Below are positions 1 through 7,660 of a DNA stretch of 63,412 nt, one piece after another; the first letter of the stretch is position 1; each line of letters opens with the position of its first letter. A program made the translations under genes and the position numbers. The stretch spans positions 1 to 63,412 of the forward strand of contig JAPJRC010000006.1 of assembly GCA_030824805.1 (NCBI GenBank). Direction: 5' to 3'. The stretch is from Micavibrio sp. (lineage in GTDB: Bacteria > Pseudomonadota > Alphaproteobacteria > Micavibrionales > Micavibrionaceae). A model generated the notes under the pieces. That model searched no databases. It saw nothing but the letters and a program-made list of their open reading frames with translations, and was not told the DNA's origin.

Positions 1-702
1 GAGCAGGGGCGTTCGCTCGCACGTGAGTTTTTTGAAGAGTGGCTGGACTGTTCTTACGAATTTCAGGACATGGTGCTGACCCTTATCCAGCAAAGCTTTG
101 CACGCTGGGAAATGTTCGGCATGCCGCGCGGTGAATCCTTCCGTATCCTTGTCGAAGCCACATACAAGGCGATGGCTTTTGAGCTGGCGGCGCAGGAACT
201 CTGCGACGCTGTAATCGAGCAAAAAATCGGCCTGTCGCAATGGAAGCTTGGTGATAGCGTTGCCGCGCTGGCAGGCACGTCCGGCTATATGCTGGCGCAA
301 AGCCACGACGGGCGTAACCAATGCTGCTGGTTCCGCGGATCGGACTTGCCGGATCTTCTGGACCAGACCGCGTATGTGATGACGCAAGAGGCTGTGCGAC
401 ATGGTTTGTGTGCCACGACGGACTGGCGTTTCGGCCTTCCGGCAAACGACACACCTGCGAACCCGCCGACTGCCCTGATCCGTGACATGGGTCCAGTGGC
501 CGATGGATTTTTCAAGGCGATAGGAATGCTCGATCTCGAAGATAAGGCCGTGGCCTGTGCCAAAGCGGCTGGCCGTATGCTCGCGATTGCCGCCGGTGGG
601 AAAAAGCCCGAACTGGAGCCCGCAATCGCCAAGCCGCTCGCCATGGCCGCAATTACAGAATCCTATAAAAGCGTCTGTGTGGAATACGCCTTTATGGCCT
701 AG
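1..702 (+). CDS. hypothetical protein, 5'-truncated by window edge
   Basis: The reading frame is open from base 1 to a TAG at 700-702, so at least 233 residues are visible and the start lies outside the window. I do not recognise the family. The visible part looks like a soluble, mostly helical protein with no signal peptide or membrane segment, several Cys and Trp residues in the middle (CCWFRGSD) and an Ala-rich C-terminus. It ends 41 bases before the fabA start on the same strand, so it may be co-transcribed with fabA; a role in lipid metabolism would be guesswork. Confidence 0.75.
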   Translation, partial: EQGRSLAREFFEEWLDCSYEFQDMVLTLIQQSFARWEMFGMPRGESFRILVEATYKAMAFELAAQELCDAVIEQKIGLSQWKLGDSVAALAGTSGYMLAQSHDGRNQCCWFRGSDLPDLLDQTAYVMTQEAVRHGLCATTDWRFGLPANDTPANPPTALIRDMGPVADGFFKAIGMLDLEDKAVACAKAAGRMLAIAAGGKKPELEPAIAKPLAMAAITESYKSVCVEYAFMA

Positions 703-743
703 GCCACTTGATTCCGCCTCTTTTACGGGCTAAGACTCCCTGT

Positions 744-1301
744 ATGTCAGTACAAGATACAGTAAAGAAAATTATGGATTTCGTTCCCAAGCCTTCCTAC
801 AGCTTCGAAGATTTGATCGAATGCGGTAAAGGCAAGTTGTTCGGCCCCGGCAATGCCCAATTGCCGCTTCCTCCGATGCTTATGTTCGATCGCATCACGA
901 ATATCGCCAACACGGGCGGTGCCTTTGAAAAGGGTGAAATCGTCGCCGAACTCGATATCAAAAAAGACCTCTGGTTCTTTGAATGTCACTTTAAGGGCGA
1001 CCCGGTAATGCCCGGATGCCTCGGCCTCGACGCCATGTGGCAGCTTCTCGGTTTTTACCTCGGCTGGACCGGCGCGCCCGGATCGGGCCGCGCCCTCGGC
1101 CTTGGCGAACTGAAATTTACCGGACAAATCCTGCCGACGACGAAGCTCGTAAAATATGTCATCGACATCAAGCGCGTTATCAACCGCAAACTGGTTCTTG
1201 GCATCGCTGATGGTCGCGTGGAAGCCGATGGCAAAGTAATTTACGAAGCGAAAGACCTCAAGGTCGGTCTGTTTGAAAATCCTTCAGCGGCGATGGCGTA
1301 A
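744..1301 (+). CDS. fabA: 3-hydroxydecanoyl-[ACP] dehydratase/isomerase FabA
   Basis: FabA dehydrates 3-hydroxyacyl-ACP and isomerises trans-2-decenoyl-ACP to the cis-3 isomer, the branch point of anaerobic unsaturated fatty acid synthesis in the cytosol. The 185-residue protein carries the hot-dog core with catalytic His82 in FECHFKGDPVMPGCLGLDAM and the partner Asp96, close to the E. coli layout (172 residues). I start it at the ATG at 744 because MSVQDTV fits the family length and an upstream extension from 708 has no family resemblance. Its usual partner fabB lies 2 kb downstream on the same strand, separated by four reverse-strand genes. A T-tract terminator follows at 1326-1360, so fabA is probably transcribed apart from fabB-fabI. 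Confidence 0.96.
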   Translation: MSVQDTVKKIMDFVPKPSYSFEDLIECGKGKLFGPGNAQLPLPPMLMFDRITNIANTGGAFEKGEIVAELDIKKDLWFFECHFKGDPVMPGCLGLDAMWQLLGFYLGWTGAPGSGRALGLGELKFTGQILPTTKLVKYVIDIKRVINRKLVLGIADGRVEADGKVIYEAKDLKVGLFENPSAAMA

Positions 1302-1325
1302 GCTTTAATCGTTATGAAATTCCGG

Positions 1326-1360
1326 CAGCCCGTCAAGAAATTGGCGGGCTGTTTTTTTTT
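1326..1360 (+). terminator. intrinsic terminator after fabA
   Basis: CAGCCCG pairs with CGGGCTG around a 12-base loop, followed directly by nine T residues. It lies 25 bases after the fabA stop and between two convergent genes. Confidence 0.85.
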
Positions 1361-1386
1361 ATCGCTTGTTTTAGGCGCGGTTTAGT

Positions 1387-1821
1387 TTAAGGCGAAGGAA
1401 GGGGGCCGCCAGGATTTGTTCTGCGCAAATATTCCACCGCTGCCGGAAAGTGCCCCTCTGTCAGAAACTCCATGCTGTACGATGCGCAACGATCATCTAT
1501 TTTGGCCGAACGCAGCACATCATCGACGCTATCCATCGCTGAATCCGAAACAAGCCTTTGGTGCACGGGTTTGCTGAATATCAGTTGTACGCCCTTATCG
1601 CCATTGTCGCCAACCATCTGAAACCAGATCATTGTGGGCAATTGATAACCGCGTTCGCGCGTTTCGTGGAAGAGAAGGTTGGCCATATCCTCCGTCGGAA
1701 ATTCTTCCGGCAAGCCCAGAATGATAATTTCATCCATCAGAAGGATTGGGTCCTCTGGTGTCTCTACCAACTGGAGAGAGTCGATTTGGAACAGGTCTTT
1801 CAGATTTACATTATTCGACAT
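1387..1821 (-). CDS. hypothetical protein, paralog 4 of a four-member tandem family
   Basis: This 144-residue unknown begins MSNNVNLKDLFQ, almost the same opening as the gene at 2790-3200 (MSKPRNLKDLF). After 25-30 residues all four neighbours show a short strand and the pattern [DE][EIM]-x(3-5)-[LI]P: here MDEIIILGLPEEF. It lies 15 bases after the stop of the 1837-2226 gene and should share its transcript. There is no signal peptide, membrane helix or obvious catalytic motif, and it looks like a small cytosolic alpha/beta protein. The function is unknown. Similarity to its neighbours is low but ordered, so I read it as an old duplication. Confidence 0.8.
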   Translation of the reverse strand: MSNNVNLKDLFQIDSLQLVETPEDPILLMDEIIILGLPEEFPTEDMANLLFHETRERGYQLPTMIWFQMVGDNGDKGVQLIFSKPVHQRLVSDSAMDSVDDVLRSAKIDDRCASYSMEFLTEGHFPAAVEYLRRTNPGGPLPSP

Positions 1822-1836
1822 AACAGGACTCGCAGA

Positions 1837-2226
1837 TTAAAAATTGTTAGGACTGTATTCGATGGTCAGGTCTTTTCTGCCAAGGGGCATACCCTTGCGC
1901 ACATATTCGTTTTGAATGGCCTGCATTACGAGCGGCGTTGCGATCGCGTAATCGGCTGCAGGCTTAAAGGTTACACAAAGTTTCTGTACATCCATTCCGT
2001 CGGTGCGCTCGTTCTGGTAGTCGAACGACAAATCGCATACCTGAAATTCGAGATTGGGCGCTGCTTCGTGCAAATCACGCTCAAAATTTGCGATGCTGAA
2101 TTTCGGGTAACGGGGAAGCGGGAAGACGGTCATTTCTTCAACGAGGTCGTCAGCGCGGGCCGGCGCGTTTGCCGCCTGCGCCGTGAGCGATGCTAACAGT
2201 TTGCTAATCTCGGAAGTGTTACCCAT
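1837..2226 (-). CDS. hypothetical protein, paralog 3 of a four-member tandem family
   Basis: The protein has 129 residues from the ATG at 2226, which has a GAGAGA ribosome site just upstream; a TTG four codons earlier is less likely. It shares LVEEMTVFPLP, EAAPNLE and a terminal LTIEYSP with the gene at 2790-3200 (VQEMEILNIP, EAAPYVE, LTYTP), which is the clearest evidence for the family. It follows its own promoter (2254-2283) and is transcribed with the 1387-1821 gene. No function can be assigned. Confidence 0.82.
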   Translation of the reverse strand: MGNTSEISKLLASLTAQAANAPARADDLVEEMTVFPLPRYPKFSIANFERDLHEAAPNLEFQVCDLSFDYQNERTDGMDVQKLCVTFKPAADYAIATPLVMQAIQNEYVRKGMPLGRKDLTIEYSPNNF

Positions 2227-2253
2227 TTTCTCTCTCAACCCATTGGTGAGAGA

Positions 2254-2283
2254 ATATTAGGACTCACTTTTTTGTTATGTCAA
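2254..2283 (-). promoter_or_regulatory. sigma70-type promoter for the paralog 3-4 transcript
   Basis: Read on the minus strand: TTGACA (2283-2278), an 18-base spacer, then TAATAT (2259-2254). It is nearly identical in design to the promoter at 3207-3236, sharing TTGACATAAC and a similar A-rich spacer. Transcription would begin near 2247, leaving about 20 bases of leader that contain the ribosome site. Confidence 0.75.
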
Positions 2284-2351
2284 CTTTAATCGGCAGAAAT
2301 GCACAAAATGCATGTCTTAACCTTTAGTAGGGCTTTAAGGCCTAGTTATCA

Positions 2352-2777
2352 TTACGGGCCGCTGGGCCGGCTGCTTTTGATGATGCTGTCGATAAGGGGG
2401 AACTGATCGTTGCTGGTGGTCCGTATGCCGTAAACCTTCGCTCCCGCGGTCCTTCCCAGCCTGTCCAGCTCTTCTTCCACCACCGCGATCAAGGTCTCGC
2501 GTGTATCGTCGATGGCAACGGCACCGTTGAAGGCCATGACCAGATGCAAGCCGGCAGAGGTGGAGGCCGTCATCCATGCGCATTCCGGCACTTCCGGGTC
2601 GATCGTAAACATGCGGTTCTTGTATGCGAACATAGCACTTTCGGCATCGAACGTATCCGGCAGGCCTGTCACATAGATTTCGGTCATCATTTCCTGACTG
2701 ACAAGCGATGCTTTGTCATCGAACGCAAAACATTCGGGATCAACAAAGATTTTCTTGATGTCATGTGGACCGGGCAT
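2352..2777 (-). CDS. hypothetical protein, paralog 2 of a four-member tandem family
   Basis: The protein has 141 residues from the ATG at 2777 (a TTG at 2783 is the alternative). Like its neighbours it opens with a short helix-like DIKKIF, has a linker, then MTEIYVTGLPDTF in place of the family pattern. It begins 12 bases after the stop of the 2790-3200 gene, so the two form one transcript. It is the most divergent copy by eye, with an extra acidic segment (DDTRETLIAVVEEELD). No transmembrane or secretion signal is visible and the function is unknown. Confidence 0.8.
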   Translation of the reverse strand: MPGPHDIKKIFVDPECFAFDDKASLVSQEMMTEIYVTGLPDTFDAESAMFAYKNRMFTIDPEVPECAWMTASTSAGLHLVMAFNGAVAIDDTRETLIAVVEEELDRLGRTAGAKVYGIRTTSNDQFPLIDSIIKSSRPSGP

Positions 2778-2789
2778 GGGCAATTCCGA

Positions 2790-3200
2790 TCACGGTGTAT
2801 TGCGGTTCGGGCCGCCGCGCACGGTGCCAAATGTGCGAACGGAGAGGGGCTTTTCCGGCGTATAGGTAAGCTGTGCACGTTCCATCTCAAGGTCCAGCGC
2901 CTCCGCGAAAGAGGTCATCAGCACATGAAGATTGGCCGGATGATCCAGTTTTATCTTGATCGCAAGTGTTGGCGGCGTGGTGCCCGTATAGCATTGTGTG
3001 TAGGCAAACGCCTCAACATACGGCGCGGCCTCGGCGTAGATGCCTTTAAAATCGTTGATGATATTTTGGGAGGTTAATTCGCCCGGTATATTGAGGATTT
3101 CCATTTCCTGTACATTGGCGGTCGCAAGATGTGCGAATTCCTCCGGTACACTGGATGGGGGCTCTGGAAACAGATCTTTCAGATTACGTGGCTTACTCAT
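2790..3200 (-). CDS. hypothetical protein, paralog 1 of a four-member tandem family
   Basis: This 136-residue unknown is the first gene of the reverse-strand block between fabA and fabB. It opens MSKPRNLKDLF, followed by a Pro/Glu linker and VQEMEILNIP, then alternating helix and strand to LTYTPEKP. The shared N-terminal NLKDLF motif fixes the start at 3200. The -10 box (3207-3212) is so close to that start that the predicted RNA begins at or next to the ATG, and no Shine-Dalgarno sequence is present. Translation is therefore probably leaderless. Divergent from fabB, 105 bases away. Confidence 0.82.
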   Translation of the reverse strand: MSKPRNLKDLFPEPPSSVPEEFAHLATANVQEMEILNIPGELTSQNIINDFKGIYAEAAPYVEAFAYTQCYTGTTPPTLAIKIKLDHPANLHVLMTSFAEALDLEMERAQLTYTPEKPLSVRTFGTVRGGPNRNTP

Positions 3201-3206
3201 GGAACA

Positions 3207-3236
3207 ATACTAAAGTCAGTTTTCAAGTTATGTCAA
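3207..3236 (-). promoter_or_regulatory. sigma70-type promoter for the paralog 1-2 transcript, leaderless geometry
   Basis: Minus strand TTGACA (3236-3231), an 18-base spacer and TAGTAT (3212-3207). With the usual 6-8 base distance the start of transcription falls at about 3200, the first base of the ATG. It is the sister of the promoter at 2254-2283. Confidence 0.75.
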
Positions 3237-3305
3237 TGCATTGGCTTAGGGAAAATTGAACAAACAGGGGTGACTTTAACCCTTTGGTGATTTAGATATT
3301 TCCCC

Positions 3306-4547
3306 ATGACAAACACACAAAAACGCGTCGTCATTTCGGGGCTGGGCATTGTTTCCTGCATCGGCAATGACAAGGACACTGTTCTGGCCGCCCTGAAGGC
3401 CGGAAAGTCCGGTATCTCCCATTCCCCAAGCATGGCTGAGCATGGCTTTAGAAGCCAGGTAGAAGGCCGCCCGAACATCGATTTAGAGGCGATGATAGAT
3501 AAGCGTCTCCTGCGCTTCATGGGCCCGGGTTCCGCTTACAACCACATCGCCATGGAACAGGCCATCAAGGACGCAGGTCTTGAAGAGAGCGATGTCTCCA
3601 ACGAGCGTACGGGCGTCATCATGGGCTCCGGCGGTCCGTCGACGAGCAACCAAGTCGAAGCCGCCGATATCGTGCGTGAAAAGGGGGCGACCAAATGGGT
3701 TGGGCCACTCCGTGTGCCGCGCTGCATGTCGTCCACGGCATCGGCGACCACAGCGACAAATTTCAAAATCAAGGGCGTGAACTATTCCATTTCGTCGGCC
3801 TGTTCGACGAGCGCGCACTGCATCGGCAACGCGGCGGAGCAAATCCTGCTTGGAAAACAAGACATCGTGTTCGCAGGCGGCTCGGAAGAACTACACTGGA
3901 CGCTCTCCTGTCTGTTCGACGCGATGGGCGCCATGTCGTCGAAATACAACGACACGCCGGAAAAAGCCTCACGCGCGTACGATAAAAACCGCGACGGTTT
4001 TGTGATTGCGGGCGGTGCGGGCGTTGTCGTCGTTGAAAGCCTCGAACACGCTCTGGCGCGCGGCGCAAAAATCTATGCCGAGATCACAGGCTATGGCGCA
4101 ACGTCGGACGGTGCGGACATGGTTGCACCAAGCGGCGAGGGCGCTGTGCGTTGCATGCGTCAGGCATTGGCAACGGTGAAAGCACCTGTGACATACATCA
4201 ACACGCACGGCACATCGACGCCGGCGGGTGATATCACCGAACTGGATGCAATCCGTTCCGTTATGGGCCAGCGCGAGCAGGATATGCCGTATATCGGTTC
4301 GACCAAATCCATGACGGGCCATTCGCTCGGCGCGACAGGCGTGCAGGAGACAATTTACTCGCTCTTGATGCTGCAAAACGATTTCGTGGCACCGAGCATC
4401 AACATCGAAGATCTCGATGACGGTGCCGGCAATCTGCCGATCGCGAAGACGCGCATCGACGGTATCCGTCACGACACAATTCTTTCCAACTCTTTCGGCT
4501 TCGGCGGCACAAACGCCACATTGGCCCTTTCGCGTTACGAGGCGTAA
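3306..4547 (+). CDS. fabB: 3-oxoacyl-[ACP] synthase I FabB
   Basis: KAS I condenses malonyl-ACP with growing acyl-ACP and elongates the cis-3-decenoyl product of FabA. The 413-residue sequence has the thiolase-fold Cys-His-His triad: Cys166 in SSACSTSAH, His301 in NTHGTSTPAGD and His339 in KSMTGHSLGATG, matching E. coli FabB spacing. The C-terminal glycine-rich SFGFGGTNA is also present. fabI starts only 2 bases after the stop, so fabB-fabI form an operon. The 105-base gap upstream is shared with the divergent paralog cluster and must hold the fabB promoter, although no strong -35/-10 pair is obvious there. Confidence 0.97.
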   Translation: MTNTQKRVVISGLGIVSCIGNDKDTVLAALKAGKSGISHSPSMAEHGFRSQVEGRPNIDLEAMIDKRLLRFMGPGSAYNHIAMEQAIKDAGLEESDVSNERTGVIMGSGGPSTSNQVEAADIVREKGATKWVGPLRVPRCMSSTASATTATNFKIKGVNYSISSACSTSAHCIGNAAEQILLGKQDIVFAGGSEELHWTLSCLFDAMGAMSSKYNDTPEKASRAYDKNRDGFVIAGGAGVVVVESLEHALARGAKIYAEITGYGATSDGADMVAPSGEGAVRCMRQALATVKAPVTYINTHGTSTPAGDITELDAIRSVMGQREQDMPYIGSTKSMTGHSLGATGVQETIYSLLMLQNDFVAPSINIEDLDDGAGNLPIAKTRIDGIRHDTILSNSFGFGGTNATLALSRYEA

Positions 4548-4549
4548 TT

Positions 4550-5374
4550 ATGAGCATTGCTGCATCCGGTATTATGAAGGGCAAGCGCGGGCTTGTGATG
4601 GGCGTCGCCAACGATAAATCCATTGCGTGGGGCATGGCGCAGGAACTGCACAAGCACGGCGCCGAAATGGCATTCACCTATCAGGGCGATGCATTCGGCA
4701 AGCGTGTAAAGCCCCTGGCAGAGAGCCTTGGCGCAAAGCTGCTGATCGATTGTGATGTTTCCAAGGAAGACGATCTGGACAGGGTTTTTGCCACGCTCAA
4801 AAAAGAGTGGGGCGAGTTGGACTTCATCATCCACGCGATTGCGTATTCGGATAAGGAAGAACTCAAAGGGCGTTACATGGATACGACGCTCCAGAATTTC
4901 CTGACCTCGATGCATATTTCCTGCTATTCGTTCACCTCCGTCATGCGCCGTGCGCAGCCGATGATGAAACCGGGCAGCGCGGCCGTAACGCTTTCCTACT
5001 ATGGCGCCGAAAAGGCTATGCCGAACTACAACGTCATGGGTGTTGCCAAGGCGGCGCTTGAAGCCTCTGTCCGTTATCTGGCGGCTGATCTCGGCCCGGA
5101 CGGCATCCGCGTAAACGCGATCTCGGCGGGCCCAATGCGCACGCTCGCAGGCGCGGTGATCGGTTCCGCGCGTACGACGTTCAAATACAATGTTATGACG
5201 GCGCCTCTGCGCCGCTCGGTCGAACTGGAAGAGCTTGGTGGCACGGGTCTTTACCTGCTGTCCGATCTTTCCGGCGCGGTTACGGGCGAAGTGCATTATG
5301 TTGATTGCGGTTTCAACGCGGTTGGCATGCCGATGCCGGACCAGATCCAGGGCCTGTTCAAGAATGGCGATTAA
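4550..5374 (+). CDS. fabI: enoyl-[ACP] reductase (NADH) FabI
   Basis: FabI carries out the last reduction of each fatty-acid elongation cycle and is the classic triclosan target. It has 274 residues, a short-chain dehydrogenase fold with the N-terminal nucleotide site GVANDKSIAWG (about residues 18-28) instead of the usual TGxxxGxG, and the FabI catalytic pair Tyr160 and Lys167 with Tyr150 before them. It is 2 bases downstream of fabB and probably translationally coupled. Its last four bases overlap the end of the convergent gene at 5371. Confidence 0.97.
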   Translation: MSIAASGIMKGKRGLVMGVANDKSIAWGMAQELHKHGAEMAFTYQGDAFGKRVKPLAESLGAKLLIDCDVSKEDDLDRVFATLKKEWGELDFIIHAIAYSDKEELKGRYMDTTLQNFLTSMHISCYSFTSVMRRAQPMMKPGSAAVTLSYYGAEKAMPNYNVMGVAKAALEASVRYLAADLGPDGIRVNAISAGPMRTLAGAVIGSARTTFKYNVMTAPLRRSVELEELGGTGLYLLSDLSGAVTGEVHYVDCGFNAVGMPMPDQIQGLFKNGD

Positions 5375-5631
5375 GGCTCATAGACATTAAAGAATGCGGC
5401 GGGAGAGACCATGTCTCTCCCTTCGTCGTTTCTAAGGTGTATGTATCTGCAGCCTTTGTGATACCCGTCCACAAGCACGGTGAAAATTTCTTCCACCGAA
5501 AAATGGGCTTTCCTGAATTCACCCTGGAGAAAATGTTCGGGGAAATCGAGCGCATTTGCGATGACTTCCTTGCCATCCAGCGCTCCTTTGTAATGTTTCG
5601 CCGATTTGGCGCGAAGTTCGATATCCCTCAC
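5371..5631 (-). CDS. hypothetical protein, translationally coupled
   Basis: The best start is a GTG at 5631 whose last bases form the TGA of the preceding gene (GTGA overlap), giving 86 residues; a start at 5670 would overlap that gene by 43 bases. The sequence (KHYKGALDGKEVIANALDF) has no recognised domain, signal peptide or membrane helix. An inverted repeat near its 3' end (5401-5421) may help end fabI transcripts, though no T-run follows. The function is unknown. Confidence 0.6.
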   Translation of the reverse strand: MRDIELRAKSAKHYKGALDGKEVIANALDFPEHFLQGEFRKAHFSVEEIFTVLVDGYHKGCRYIHLRNDEGRDMVSPAAFFNVYEP

Positions 5632-5936
5632 GACGGCACCAGAACATAAAAACGGTGCGCTTCGCCGCAACCATCATAAGGGCCGTAAATAGAGTGATCC
5701 GGCCCGTTCCGACGCTCACTGATAAAATTCAGGTAGGCCGTATTGCCGAAGCGTTCAACGGAGACCACTTCAAAAATATCTGTGATACAGAGGCTGGAGC
5801 CTTTGGCCGCGTTTTCAAACCATGCGCCGTGGTTGGCTATGTCGACCATGATCTGGCGGCCGACCAAGCTGTCCGGGTAATCTTTGGCATTCACAAGCGA
5901 TACATTTGAAACAAACATGCTCTGATTGAAAAGCAT
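5628..5936 (-). CDS. hypothetical protein
   Basis: A 102-residue unknown with many aromatic residues, mostly strand-like by eye, with no signal peptide. It precedes the 5371-5631 gene and overlaps its start by four bases, so the two are likely made together. It begins 24 bases after the stop of the GDPD gene on the same strand, which makes it a possible distal member of the 7549-to-5371 transcript. I recognise no family. Confidence 0.65.
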   Translation of the reverse strand: MLFNQSMFVSNVSLVNAKDYPDSLVGRQIMVDIANHGAWFENAAKGSSLCITDIFEVVSVERFGNTAYLNFISERRNGPDHSIYGPYDGCGEAHRFYVLVPS

Positions 5937-5960
5937 ATTCCGCTTGTTTTCAATAGTGTA

Positions 5961-6713
5961 TTAGTTGAGGCCGCCTGCGAGGTTTTCCATGATGACGTCG
6001 GGATTGTCGGAAAAGAACGCATCCACGCCGAGTTTTTGCAAGGACCGCGCCTGCATGGGATCGTTAACCGTATAAACCAGCAGGGGCAATTCCAGATCCA
6101 TTATCTCGTCCGCAACCTGTCTGTTAACAAGCTTGCTGCCCAGATTGATGGTTTTGACATCGAGGTAATCGGCCAGTTCTTTCCAGTTTTCCGGCATGTC
6201 TTCGCCGCCGATCAAAAGGCCGCGCGCGTAATCGGGAGCCAGGTCCATAGCGGCCTCAAGACTTACATGCTGAAAAGAGGAGATGAGCAGGTTGTCCGTG
6301 TCGTCCCACATCTGGGAAAGATGGTCTAGCGCAATCTCCGCTGTTTCTTTCTCGCGCCCGGGGCAGGGCTTTATTTCCAGGTTCAAGCCGAGATTGTGTT
6401 TTAAAAGGACGTCGATGGCCTCTTCCAGTGTGGGGATTTTAATGCCTGAAAAGGAATCCGCGAACCAGCTTCCGGCTTCGAGTTGTCTGATGTCCTCGTA
6501 ATCCGTGTGGGCGACAAGGCCAGAGCCGTTTGTTGTGCGCTCGAGCTCTTCGTCGTGAAATATGATTGGAACATTGTCACGCGTCAGTTTGACATCGAGT
6601 TCAACCCACTGCACACCGAGCGAAGCTGCCGTTTCAATGCTTTCCAGCGTGTTTTCCGGTGCGTATGCCTTGGCACCGCGGTGCCCGATAACCTTCGGAA
6701 TATTTAAACCCAT
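5961..6713 (-). CDS. ugpQ: glycerophosphodiester phosphodiesterase (UgpQ-like)
   Basis: This enzyme hydrolyses deacylated phospholipids to glycerol 3-phosphate and an alcohol. The 250-residue TIM-barrel has the family signature GHRGAKAYAPENT with His11, Arg12 and Glu20, metal ligands Glu38 and Asp40 in WVELDV, His53 in FHDEELERTTNG, and LEIKP further on. There is no signal peptide, so it should act in the cytosol, as E. coli UgpQ does. Its ATG overlaps the TAA of the upstream transglutaminase-like gene (TAATG), implying coupled translation. Confidence 0.92.
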   Translation of the reverse strand: MGLNIPKVIGHRGAKAYAPENTLESIETAASLGVQWVELDVKLTRDNVPIIFHDEELERTTNGSGLVAHTDYEDIRQLEAGSWFADSFSGIKIPTLEEAIDVLLKHNLGLNLEIKPCPGREKETAEIALDHLSQMWDDTDNLLISSFQHVSLEAAMDLAPDYARGLLIGGEDMPENWKELADYLDVKTINLGSKLVNRQVADEIMDLELPLLVYTVNDPMQARSLQKLGVDAFFSDNPDVIMENLAGGLN

Positions 6714-7549
6714 TAATCCATTACTTTCTTAAAGTTTTCTTGCGATGCCATATAGAATCCGTCTTCGCAGTTTTTACGCAATATATCGCAATATGTACCT
6801 TGTTTGCCGTCATATTGCAGTTGTTTATCGGGAGATATATCAGGGTGATAATAAGTGATCCGTTCCCCAGTATTCCGGTCAATGGCCGTAAGATATTCCG
6901 TTAATTTTTTGAGATCAAGAGCAGGATTTCCTACGGAGTTCTTGATATACCAGCCGCAGTCCTTGTTGTTACAAGGCATGATGTTGTTATCGAGGCTGGA
7001 TTCGATCATACTTACCCTTTCGCCGGTTTTGATATTCTTCCAGTAGACATCGAATTCCGGGTCGTGGGTTTCCCATTTCTGCAGTTCAGGGTTCCAGACA
7101 TCAAGCAGGGCGTGGCTGTTAAGGATGTTGTTTTCTTTATCATTGGCATAGGCATCTATCGACCGTGTCTTAAAACCATGGGCGTTAAGGACTGCCATCA
7201 TAAGGGCAGAGCGGGTGGCGCATTCCATCTTGGGCAATTCCTTGCGTCGTCCTTCGACGTAATCCACAAAAGTTCCTGCCAGCTTGGTTTTATCGCGCCA
7301 GAGGGAGCGAAATTCGTCATCAATCATATGACGGCTGTTCGTGTTTATGTAAGTACGAAGATGATCTGTCATTTGGTGGAAGTCGGCAATATTGGCTATG
7401 CCAGATGCTTTTTTGATGGTTTCAATCTGCTTTGCGTATAGCGCCTCTTTGCGCAATTCTGAAACATAGTTAACACCCAAAACAGTGATGATTGCCAAAC
7501 CTATAAAAACACATACGAAAGAAAGGAGCTTCAAAGCTTTATGTTTCAT
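6713..7549 (-). CDS. membrane-anchored transglutaminase-like protein
   Basis: The 278-residue protein has an N-terminal membrane helix (about residues 8-27, FVCVFIGLAIITVLGV) and then an exported domain. A transglutaminase-like core is suggested by Cys110 in MECATRSALMM, His146 in NSHALLDVW and Asp163 in THDPEFD, in the right order and spacing for the Cys-His-Asp triad of papain-fold transglutaminase-like enzymes. A second Cys-rich stretch lies near the C-terminus. Such domains cross-link or cleave peptides, but the substrate here cannot be read from sequence. It is coupled to the downstream phosphodiesterase gene, hinting at an envelope role. The assignment is by motif only. Confidence 0.65.
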   Translation of the reverse strand: MKHKALKLLSFVCVFIGLAIITVLGVNYVSELRKEALYAKQIETIKKASGIANIADFHQMTDHLRTYINTNSRHMIDDEFRSLWRDKTKLAGTFVDYVEGRRKELPKMECATRSALMMAVLNAHGFKTRSIDAYANDKENNILNSHALLDVWNPELQKWETHDPEFDVYWKNIKTGERVSMIESSLDNNIMPCNNKDCGWYIKNSVGNPALDLKKLTEYLTAIDRNTGERITYYHPDISPDKQLQYDGKQGTYCDILRKNCEDGFYMASQENFKKVMD

Positions 7550-7660
7550 GGAACCACATGCCGCATAGGGGCGTAAGAATGATAGGAACAGAATTATCTA
7601 GAGTTTAGCGTATGTTTTATGATATTAAAGGGTTCTTCAAAAAAAAGAAACGGCAGGGAC

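Noticed and set aside
5401..5421. GGGAGAGA/TCTCTCCC hairpin as fabI terminator
   Set aside because: No T-run and it lies within the convergent gene; kept only as a possible aid to termination.
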